Assembly: GCA_019828565.1 (NCBI GenBank)
Contig: JAHDYR010000025.1
Coordinates: 744,001 to 808,000, forward strand
Length of the DNA: 64,000 nucleotides
From: Carpediemonas membranifera
Lineage: Eukaryota; Fornicata
Direction: 5' to 3'
Shown here: one piece after another, positions 41,730-49,800 of the stretch
How the letters are laid out: each line of letters begins with the position of its first letter
Numbering within the stretch: position 1 is the first letter of the stretch
Made by a program: the position numbers and the translations under genes
The notes under the pieces: generated by a model
Databases searched by the model: none
Told to the model about the DNA's origin: nothing
What the model saw: the letters and a program-made list of their open reading frames with translations, nothing else

Positions 41730-43866
41730 ATGTCGACTGCTGTCGAGTCGCGGAGTCGGTCTGAACGGCGGCGGATGCAGAATGCAGCAGATGAGACGAT
41801 TCCGCGCGTTGTACTTCCGCGAACAAGCTTGAAAAGCATCATAAGTATGGCTTCGATGGTATATTTACGCAGGAAGCATCTCCATCCCAGCACATCTCCA
41901 AACAGCCCTAGAATCCAACGGATTTGAGGACGTAGAGAGCATTCTCTGTGCCAGCACCGATAAGCTCCGCTATTCCCTCAAATGCACACGCACAGAGGCA
42001 GATACTCTGAAGACGGAGGTCTCCCGCGGCCTCCTCATGACCCACGAGTCCTTTGTCCGCGACTCCACCGCCCTCACGGCACTGGGCAGCCAGCCCGCGG
42101 TCATAAACCTCGGGGACAGCAAGATAGACAGTCTGATTGGCGGGCTGACGTGCGGCACGATCACGGAGCTGTGCGGGGAGGCGGGGACGGGCAAGTGTCT
42201 CGCCAGAGGGACGCCCGTGCTCATGGCTGACGGCATGTTCAAGCTAGTGGAGGCTATAGTGCCTGGGGACAGGCTGATGGGGTACGATGGCCATGTCGAG
42301 AGGGTGTTGTCTGCGGGGACCGGGCGGGAGGCCATGCTTAGGGTCTCTGGTGAAGAAGGAGTGGGATTTACGTGTAACATGTCGCATATATTAACCATAT
42401 CAGTGCATGGGCTGAGTCCGAGGGTCGAGTACTGCTCTAGTGCCGACTGGGCGATGACGGTTGTCCGACTCGGCAAGAACTCCTCAGGCGAGGTCACCAG
42501 TGCTACTGTTGAGACTACCCACTACAGCGCCGAGCAGGAGGCCTCGGCAGCAGCCGTGGACGCATCCCTGTCACCTGCCATTCTCACCGACGGCGCCCTC
42601 CTCGACATCCCAGCCCGTGTCCTGCTGGACGGTAGCAGGGTCGACCCCAGGGTGAGAGAAGCAGCGTGCATGGTCCACAGCGGCCTGATCTGGGCGTTCG
42701 AGGGCGACTGGGGCAGGGAGGCCCCGGCCATGTTTGCCGACGCACCCGCCAGACAGAAGTACCTCGAGACTGTGCTCAAGTCCCACGCGACTGTAGCCGA
42801 GTCATCTTTCGTGCTGAATGCCGCGGACCACGACACTCTGCTGAACATTCACACCATAGCGTTCATCGCCAGGTCTCTAGGACTGAAGGCTGTGTGTGAT
42901 GATGGTGGTACACTGTGCCGAATCTATGGACCAGATTCATCGCTTCCAGATCTCCAAAAACTATCATATCCAACTCAATCTCAAGATATGATCCGGACAA
43001 AAATCATATCTCTCGAGATCCTGCCCGAGGATGATTACTTCGGATTCACCATGACCGGCGCGACCAAGCGGTTTATTGTCACAGAATCCATGCTAGTTAC
43101 TCACAACACACAGTTCTGCATCCGGGCCGTCTCAGCCGCAACAGCCCAAGGCTACGGCGCCCTCATCCTGAACACCGAGGGCGGTCTGTGGCCTATTGAG
43201 CGGGTTCGACACGTGTCGACCCGGCAGCCGACGTATCATGAGCGGATGACGGGCCAGGCGCCCAGTACCCGGCCGGACGAGACCGACCCGCTCGACAGCG
43301 TCCTCATGCGGAACATAGCGAACGCCGAGGCTCTTGCCGCTACTGTGCTCGATATATTACCCACGGTGCTTCAAAAGCACAACATCCGACTCCTCGTGAT
43401 CGACTCGCTCGCTGCGGTCATCCCCTCATCGGGTGACCCGGCAACCCGAGCACAATGCCTCGCAGGGATAGGCGCCGCTCTCAAGCAGGCCGCACACGTG
43501 TTTCACGTCGCTGTTGTTGTCACCAACCACGCCCGAGACTACTTTGCCGACGAGGCCATCACCCCCGCCATCATCATGGGCCTGCCCGACTACTACGGCC
43601 AGCTCGCCGCGGCCAAGGACAAGCGGGACTCGGGGTATCGCCTCGTCACCCCGGCACTCGGCCCAGTTTGGTCTCATATGGTCAACGCGAGACTTATGTT
43701 GACTCGCACCCCGACCGGCGCCGGACTCAACCGGGAGTTACACGTGATACACTCTGACCGGGTGCCTGTGGGGTCGGTGGCAGTGACGGTCGACGAGAGC
43801 GGGTTTAAGAGCAAGGTGGAGGAGAGGGCTGTGGCGCCCGGGGCGAGCAGCCAGTGGATTTATTAG
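41730..43866 (+). CDS. RAD51-paralogue (XRCC3-like) recombinase precursor containing an intein
   Basis: Exons 41730-41844 and 41873-43866, with a 28-nt intron (41845-41872, GTATGG...TTACGCAG); 702-residue precursor. The N-terminal part has a small helical domain (LQTALESNGFEDVESILCAS) as in RAD51 relatives. The ATPase core starts with IDSLIGGLTCGTITELCGEAGTGK, is interrupted by the intein at residues 147-450, and resumes with TQFCIRAV; Walker B is RLLVIDSLAAVIP. The joined host protein would be 398 residues, near the size of XRCC3. It acts in homologous recombination, loading or stabilising RAD51 on single-stranded DNA in the nucleus. The paralogue class is uncertain; the GITEL-type strand and VIDSLAA favour XRCC3. 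Without protein splicing the Walker A is split, so ATP binding should depend on intein removal. Confidence 0.9.
42196..43107 (+). mobile_element. Intein (304 aa) inserted in the Walker A motif
   Basis: The insertion lies between GEAGTGK and TQFC and has every intein landmark in order. Block A is CLARGTPVLMADG with GDRLMGYDG, close to fungal VMA inteins. Block B is FTCNMSHILTI (TxxH with Thr replaced by Ser). Block F is DDYFGFTMTGATKRFIV, and block G ends in VTHN, followed by Thr as first C-extein residue. Cys1, penultimate His and terminal Asn are all present, so self-splicing is expected. The insert is in frame over 912 nt and its edges lack GT and AG, so it is not an intron. The ~200-residue middle has HTIAFIARSLGLKA and CRIYGPDSSLPDL, like the end of a DOD homing endonuclease, but no LAGLIDADG motif was found, so the endonuclease is probably inactive. 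The site matches the P-loop position used by archaeal RadA inteins. Confidence 0.93.
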
Positions 43867-43918
43867 GACGTTAATAAACGATAATAGCTTATAAACAGCG
43901 GGGCGAGTTGAGTCGACG

Positions 43919-44916
43919 TCAGCGCTGGCCTTCGGTGATTCGCCGAGGTTTCCCGACCCACACGCTGCTCTTGTCCTTACCCTCCTCCTTAGCCCGCTTC
44001 TCAGCCTTCTCAGCCCTCGCCCCAGCAGTAGTACCCCCCGATATGGTCCTTGCCTGCCCTGTGAACCACTCCCTGTCCTGGGCCTTCCTCTTGCCGGCAT
44101 TGAGCACCCTCACGCCCCGAACCGGCCCATTGTCTGCCTTGCTGGTGGTGGTGTTGGTACCGTTTGCTGCCTTCCTGACTGCGCCAAAGGAAATGTTTGA
44201 CCTTGCCTTGCTCGACAGACCCTGGTCCGGCTTGGCAGGCTCAGGTGTCGGTTCGACATACCCTACTGGGGCAGCGAAGTCCACAGAGAGGTCGGTGTCG
44301 ATGATACATCCTGCGTTGATGTCCTCGCCATCGGCCTTGAGCTCAAGAATGCGGAGGTCGTAGCTCTTGTTGTTGTAGTGGATGCGGATGATCTCGTTCT
44401 TAGTGAGACACGAGAACTTCACCAAGTGGTACTCTAGCACCGCTCTATGGTCTGTGATGTCCAGGAACGACGTGTCCTGAGCCTGAAGCTTGGCGAACGT
44501 CGCCTTGCGGAGGTTGACGTGGCGGAGTTTGACGAGATCATTCGATTGGAGGCCAAGGTTAGCCATAAGCCAGGAAGGTATGATGCACGTGCCCTCGGGC
44601 GCCGTGAATTCAAGGACGCCGACGTGGGTGAAGGCCTTGGTGGCGATGTTCGTAACCTGCGATAAGAGGAATGGCGAGCGTACGAACCTCAAAGATGAAC
44701 GGAAACTCGTAGTTGAGCTGCGCTATGTGAGTTTTGAAGAAATGTCTGACGAACTGAGGATATTCAGCATCGAGAGCGGGAGAAAGACCGGATAAGAGTG
44801 ATAGTGGGTGACGTACGCTTCCCTTGCTCGTCTAACTCGCGGGATTCACGCGAATCACTGAAACTACGGGCGCTATATGTTGATGTAGCCGAGGCTTGTT
44901 GCTGTCGGAAGAACAT
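43919..44916 (-). CDS. UFD1: UFD1 homologue (Cdc48/p97 cofactor), 5' exons partly resolved
   Basis: Main exon 43919-44656 (246 codons) is preceded by a 31-nt intron (44657-44687, GTTCGT...TTATCGCAG) and an exon ending in LNYEFPFIFE at 44688. The conserved UFD1 core reads VTNIATKAFTHVGVLEF, IIPSWLMANLGL, VNLRKATFAKLQ and SFLDITDHRAVLEYHL, then NEIIRIHYNNKSYDLRILE. The C-terminal third is low-complexity and basic. UFD1 with NPL4 recruits ubiquitinated substrates to Cdc48/p97. A further exon probably begins near 44916 (MFFRQQQ, then SFSDSRESRELDEQGK, equivalent to the Ufd1 N-terminal motif), but the splice junction between it and 44688 could not be placed confidently. Confidence 0.82.
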
Positions 44917-45067
44917 TCTCGGAGCTTGCGCAAGTCGGGTTAAACTGCACATGATAAGAACGGTGGCATGAAGGGGTGTCAGCAGGGTAGCGCATGGCGA
45001 GGGATAGTCGTCAAGCCCCTTCTTCCTTCCGCAGAAAACCTGCAGAAAATTTGTCAGTTGCAATGCA

Positions 45068-46397
45068 TCGCGTCCACATCCCGTTTGTGGCGCGTGCACC
45101 TCGCGTTGGTGGTTCTAACACAGGAGGTTCTCCCTAACGCTGACCACTTTCACATGAAGCTCCAACTTCTTCTTCTCCTCGTCGCTGCGGCTTTCTGCTT
45201 CTACAGACGCTCCACTGATTCCACCTTCGAGCAATTCGACACCAGCGAGCACCGCATCATCGGATTCGCCTCCCACACCGGCGGTGAGACCAACAAGGTC
45301 TGTGTGTACAACCGCAACGCCAACCAGATCGACTATGACTACGAGACGACTTTCTGGACGCCCAACCCCCTCGACGACGACTTCGGCAAGCACATGGCCA
45401 TCTCCGGCGAGACCATTGTCATCGCCAACGGCACGACTTCCTTCTCTGCTGACGACCAGGCCATATTCGTCCACAACCTCGTCGACGGAGCCTGGGTGCT
45501 GGATGCGATAATCAAGACCGGCAAAGCATGCGAGGCTCTCGACATCGACGGCGACACCATCATGCTCGCCTACATCGACCGTTTTGTCACGGTTGTCCGC
45601 GGCACCGACGGCTGGGCCCTCGGCCAGGTAGTCGCCCTCGGCGACTCCTACACTTGCTTCGCCAGCGGCAGCAGCAAGTCTGCCTCGCTCAGCGGCGACA
45701 TTATCGCCATCGGTGACTTCTGCGGCGACGTAGTCCGTGTCTTCCGTCGTGGCGACTCAGGCGACTTTGCCTTCGAGGCGACGCTCGCCGGCCCGGCCGA
45801 CAGTTACTTCGGCTACGCAGTCGACGTCGACGGCATCACTGGCGCCATCATCGCTGGTGGCTACAGCTACGGCTCTAACGCTGGCATCGCTCAGCGCTGG
45901 GACTTTGTCGACGGCGCATGGGCCAAGACATGGGAGAAGACCGGCGCCCACATCGGCGACAGGTGCGGCACGGATGTCGCCATATTCAACGGCGTCGGCG
46001 TCTACTCTTGCCCCGACGAGGCCAGCGTCAGCGATGGGACTGGTCTTGCCATCCAGGTGAATGCCCAGGGCGCATCCATGACCTACCTCCCCATCGACGG
46101 TGTCAGCTTCGGTGACTCGATGGCGTTCGACAACAACACGCTTGTGATGACTCGCTCGAGCTTCTGGACCCACGGCTTTTATGTCGAGAACTACGACCAG
46201 CCCAACTGCATGGGTCACACCGCCACGACGTGCACCGCCTCCTCTGCCGGCCGCACCGCTCTGGCTCTTGCCGGCGTCCTTGCTATGCTGGCACTCGTGT
46301 TCTAAGCATTAAACCTTGCCTGTATGTCGCTTGACTGTTGAACGCAATGCCACGCCGAGCCGGGCCTCCCGCACGCTGAAGGGAGGTGCCCTTCCAC
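45068..46397 (+). repeat. Source copy of gene-sized inverted duplication
   Basis: 1330 bp containing one complete gene with only ~86 bp upstream and ~92 bp downstream. It recurs in inverse orientation at 52676-54004 (1329 bp), nearly identical by reading; the one-base difference in length lies in a C-run. Confidence 0.85.
45154..46305 (+). CDS. Secreted FG-GAP-type beta-propeller surface protein
   Basis: A 383-residue protein with signal peptide (MKLQLLLLLVAAAFCFY), then repeated segments of the FG-GAP/integrin-alpha type: DDDFGKHMAISGETIVIA, GDSYTCFASGSS..., DSYFGYAVDVDGITGAIIA and GVSFGDSMAFDNNTLVMT. Each strand pair has the FG..VA or D-x-D pattern typical of calcium-binding propeller blades. 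The C-terminal part has a Cys-rich segment and a hydrophobic tail (ALALAGVLAMLALVF), consistent with a GPI or membrane anchor. The product probably sits at the cell surface. An almost identical copy lies inverted at 52768-53918. The start is the signal-peptide ATG; a frame continues upstream without support. Confidence 0.85.
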   Translation: MKLQLLLLLVAAAFCFYRRSTDSTFEQFDTSEHRIIGFASHTGGETNKVCVYNRNANQIDYDYETTFWTPNPLDDDFGKHMAISGETIVIANGTTSFSADDQAIFVHNLVDGAWVLDAIIKTGKACEALDIDGDTIMLAYIDRFVTVVRGTDGWALGQVVALGDSYTCFASGSSKSASLSGDIIAIGDFCGDVVRVFRRGDSGDFAFEATLAGPADSYFGYAVDVDGITGAIIAGGYSYGSNAGIAQRWDFVDGAWAKTWEKTGAHIGDRCGTDVAIFNGVGVYSCPDEASVSDGTGLAIQVNAQGASMTYLPIDGVSFGDSMAFDNNTLVMTRSSFWTHGFYVENYDQPNCMGHTATTCTASSAGRTALALAGVLAMLALVF

Positions 46398-46488
46398 TGC
46401 CACTACTATGGAAGGGCGGGGCGGCGGTGACGTGCGATCGGCGTTGACCGACTCTGAACAGTCGACAGACCTGGCTCAATGCAAGCAG

Positions 46489-47268
46489 ATGTCTGTGGAA
46501 TCGGCAGCGCTCGTCTATTTCTCACCTACTGGTACCACAAAGGCTGTTTTATCCAAGATCGGCGAAGGTCTTGCTTCGAAGCTTCACCATATTGACATTA
46601 CCACCGAAGACCGCGAAAATATCGTTGTAGATGACTCTCTCGCGATCATAGGCATCCCTGTGTACGCAGGCCGGATCCCGCCAGTCGCTGTTCAGCGCCT
46701 GAAGCGTCTTTCTGGCACCTGTCCATGTGTGTGCGTCGCCGTCTACGGCAACCGCGAGGTAGACGACGCCCTGCTCGAGCTGAAGAACTTGGTCACCGAG
46801 CGCGGCTTCAAGATGATTGCGGCCGGCTCATTCATCGGCCAGCACTCCTTCAACACCGCTGAACGGCCCCTTGCTGACGGCCGGCCAGACTCATCTGACG
46901 ACGCCCTCGCCGTCAACTTTGGCGAGGGGATAGCTGCTAAGCTCGCTAGGAATGACCTGTCTGAGCCCGCAGTGCCCGGAAACTTCCCCTATAAGCCCAA
47001 CGGCCCCTCACTGGGTGGTGCACCGGTCACCGTCGCGGATAGCTGCGACCTCTGTGGAGAATGCGAAGCCTCGTGCCCTACCCACGCCATTAAGATCACA
47101 GACGGCGTCGTTGTCACCCAGCCAGACGAGTGCATCGGCTGCTTTGCTTGTGTCCAGGCGTGCCCGACCGACGCCAGGGTTTTCCCAGCAACAGAACGCC
47201 TGGAGAAGGTCAGGCAGTGGCTCTTTGACACGTGTAAGGCCCGCAAGGAACCTGTCACGTACATTTAA
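46489..47268 (+). CDS. Flavodoxin-like / 2[4Fe-4S] ferredoxin fusion (EFR1-type)
   Basis: A 259-residue redox protein. Residues ~5-165 form a flavodoxin-like domain with an FMN-loop-like YFSPTGTTKAVL and GIPVYAGRIPP. The C-terminal part has two [4Fe-4S] motifs, CDLCGECEASCP and CIGCFACVQACP, each CxxCxxCxxxCP. This arrangement is the EFR1 family, common in strict anaerobes such as Clostridia and Methanogens. Its presence suggests an anaerobic metabolism and probable acquisition from bacteria. No organelle leader is seen from ATG 46489; 27 extra residues would precede an upstream ATG at 46408. No intron. Confidence 0.9.
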   Translation: MSVESAALVYFSPTGTTKAVLSKIGEGLASKLHHIDITTEDRENIVVDDSLAIIGIPVYAGRIPPVAVQRLKRLSGTCPCVCVAVYGNREVDDALLELKNLVTERGFKMIAAGSFIGQHSFNTAERPLADGRPDSSDDALAVNFGEGIAAKLARNDLSEPAVPGNFPYKPNGPSLGGAPVTVADSCDLCGECEASCPTHAIKITDGVVVTQPDECIGCFACVQACPTDARVFPATERLEKVRQWLFDTCKARKEPVTYI

Positions 47269-47692
47269 ACCGTTTAGAACCGTGCTTTCGTCATATTTGC
47301 TTTCTTGACCGACTTTTGAACGGTGCACAGTCAACCCTTTCTTTTCTTTACAACTGCTTCGTCCGTTCCAATGCATATCGACCCCACCTCTGACCCATGC
47401 TCTTTGAAGGAGAAAAAGGCTGGGTGAGAAAAAAAAAGTCGACGGAAAAAAGCTGATGCAGGAAAAAAGTTGGAAATTGGACACGAAAGTGTCCTGCTCA
47501 ATAATGCTTGTTCGTGATGTTTTAACCGTGCGAGTGATCCTGAGTTGAGCTATACTCTTCGCTGGCAGAAGAAAGTCCTTCCCACACCAGAACTGCTCTG
47601 AAGCTAAGCGAAATAGTCCTATCCACACAATAACAACATCAAAGCCTCTCCAAATGAGCTCATACAGTTCACACAACCATACTAATGATATC
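47269..47692. other. Convergent intergenic region, A-rich
   Basis: 424 bp between the ends of the flavodoxin/ferredoxin and sirtuin genes. It includes poly-A and poly-T stretches (about 47430-47460) that probably serve both 3' ends; no gene seen. Confidence 0.5.
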
Positions 47693-49507
47693 TCACAGTT
47701 TAAATACCTCAGTGATCTCGTCAATGTACTTTCCAGCAAGCTGAAGGATGATCTGCTGGACAAAAGCAGACGCCTTGCCTGGGTTGTAGGACTTGGTATG
47801 AACCGTGAGGTTGATGACATCCCCGTCCAGTCTAGGCTCATCAAAGGTGGCCTCCTCGTTTCCATGCTCGCGAAGAGGTCCCGGAATGAGCTCAAGCGCG
47901 CTGGCGATGGCCTTCAAGGCGAACATCGCGCGCTTACCGGGGAGCAACGTCATCTTGAGCTCAATCTCGCTGCTGGGCCGGGCCATGTAGGTCTGATCAT
48001 TGAGATCATCATACCCGACTGTCCCACAGACCCTGGCGGCCAGATCCTGGGTCCTGGACCAGTATGGCCCGTCTTTTCCCTCGTAGCCCAGGCAGTACAC
48101 CGCCCAGTGGCCCCAGAGAGGTCGGTAAAGGGTCGAGAAGGACCAGGTTGGGAGCTCCTCGTCGGCATCCGGGTCCACTGGGATTTCCCGAAGCTGGGCG
48201 ATCTTCTTGGAAGACATGGGGACAAGCTTCGACAAATCGGCAGGATCGTTGATGAAAGCAAGCACTTCCTGGCCATCAACAGTAACGGTAGTGGATGCCA
48301 CGCCGTAGTGCGTCTCCAAGAGCTTTAGCTGCTCATCAGAACACATCACAACAGCGCCTGGAGCTGCAGAGCCACTTTCCCGCTTGACCTTAAACTGCAC
48401 TTGACTCACAGGGTTGGGTCCTGCCGGAACATCGGCGTAAAGTGCGATTCCGTCCACAGAGAGCATGCTAGCGGCCGGTGGGATAAGTTCATCAAAAAGA
48501 ACGACCCGCTTAAACTGCGCAGGTAGGATACCAGCAGCCGGGGGCCGGAGAGCGTCCGCCCTCGCTGTAAAGAGAGCCGACTCTGCCTGGCGCGTCTGCT
48601 TGAACTCCTCATTCCATCCTAGTGCAGCCACGATGTCGATGATGGCCTGGTCGATGTCTCCACCAATGTGGATGTCGATCTGGGGGATCGACGGGTCTCT
48701 CTCGTGTGCAAACATGCCCAAACGCTTGCCGACCTTGTCTCTGTTAACCAACACGCGGGGTACCCCGGGTCTTGTCTTCTTGGCGAGGCCGTTGAATGGA
48801 GCCACCTGCAGGCTCGTTCCAAGGATGATAACCAGGTCAGCAGCGGCCATGTCTGCCTCGCACAGGGCGTCGAAACGGTAGGGGAGGGACTCGGAGAAGA
48901 ACACGATGTCAGGCTTGACCGGCAGACCGCAGTGTGGGCACTGGCACAGTGACTTGTCGCCCTCATACATGGCAGAGACGAAGGAAGGCAGGGGGATCGC
49001 TCGGTGACAATCACACATACTGCCGCAACACGAGGCAGAGGCGAATGTGCCGTGAGCCTCGACCAACAGCTCGGGACTAACCCCAGCAAGGTGCTCGAGG
49101 CCATCAATGTTCTGTGTGTAGTCGCGTTGAAGGAGGCCCTTGGTCTCAAGGAGTCGCACGAAGTAGTGGGGGTTGGCAGGCTTGTATTTGCCCGGGAATA
49201 GCTCCTGGACGAGGGTGTAGAAGGGCTGGGGGCGGCGGAGGAAGTAGGGCAGGGAGAACATCGCCTCAGGGTACGGAAGGTCGAATTCTTGGAGGTTTTC
49301 ATACAGCCCGGTTCCGGGAGAACGGAAGTCCGGGATTCCGCATGGAACAGAGGCACCAGCGCCGGTCATGACGACAACATTCTTGATTGTGCCGTTGCGG
49401 ACAGCATCGGCGACGTCGTCAAGAGAAGAATAGAGAGGTTTGGCCTTGGGCTGCGTGTTGACATCGAGACCAGCAAGCTGCTGCTCAACATCCTGAATGT
49501 CGGCCAT
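47693..49507 (-). CDS. Sirtuin (SIRT2-like NAD-dependent deacylase) with novel C-terminal extension
   Basis: A 604-residue protein. Residues ~35-300 form a class I Sir2 domain: GAGAS at 49-53 with GIPDFRSPGTGLY, TQNIDGLE, catalytic His152 in AHGTF, a zinc site offering Cys160/161/165/167 and Cys188/190/193, then KPDIVFFSESLP (the usual Gly is Ser) and GTSLQVAPF. The closest relatives are SIRT2-type enzymes, which remove acyl groups from lysines such as those of tubulin and histones. The remaining ~300 residues are unlike known sirtuin tails: two beta-rich parts (FKRVVLFDELIPP, IELKMTLLPGKRAMFAL) separated by an acidic, Trp-containing block. A mitochondrial leader is absent. Start at the first ATG; no intron. 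Confidence 0.92.
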   Translation of the reverse strand: MADIQDVEQQLAGLDVNTQPKAKPLYSSLDDVADAVRNGTIKNVVVMTGAGASVPCGIPDFRSPGTGLYENLQEFDLPYPEAMFSLPYFLRRPQPFYTLVQELFPGKYKPANPHYFVRLLETKGLLQRDYTQNIDGLEHLAGVSPELLVEAHGTFASASCCGSMCDCHRAIPLPSFVSAMYEGDKSLCQCPHCGLPVKPDIVFFSESLPYRFDALCEADMAAADLVIILGTSLQVAPFNGLAKKTRPGVPRVLVNRDKVGKRLGMFAHERDPSIPQIDIHIGGDIDQAIIDIVAALGWNEEFKQTRQAESALFTARADALRPPAAGILPAQFKRVVLFDELIPPAASMLSVDGIALYADVPAGPNPVSQVQFKVKRESGSAAPGAVVMCSDEQLKLLETHYGVASTTVTVDGQEVLAFINDPADLSKLVPMSSKKIAQLREIPVDPDADEELPTWSFSTLYRPLWGHWAVYCLGYEGKDGPYWSRTQDLAARVCGTVGYDDLNDQTYMARPSSEIELKMTLLPGKRAMFALKAIASALELIPGPLREHGNEEATFDEPRLDGDVINLTVHTKSYNPGKASAFVQQIILQLAGKYIDEITEVFKL

Positions 49508-49800
49508 TTCCGGAGTTTTGCCAGATTTGCTAAATCTTCATATTACGTCACCCCTGGGTCGATATAAGGGTTATATGCAAGTCTTTCTGTGTGCTTTGTG
49601 TGGCTGAAGTGCGTTGTGATTATTATTCTCGATTCGGCCAAAAGCTGACTCATCCAACACCTCAGGAAAAATCAATTCGCGGCTTGTTTCTGATGCTTAG
49701 AGGCCCGCCCCAGCGAGTTCTGACCATCTGCAGGGCGGCAGAGTGCGCCATGATTTGATGGACTCACTGGGAGAAAAGTTGGTTTGCGAAAAGGAACGCA

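Noticed and set aside
42196-43107. Insert in the RAD51 paralogue as a spliceosomal intron
   Set aside because: It is open over 304 codons, its edges are TGT...AAC rather than GT...AG, it is ten times longer than neighbouring introns, and it has all Hint-domain blocks.
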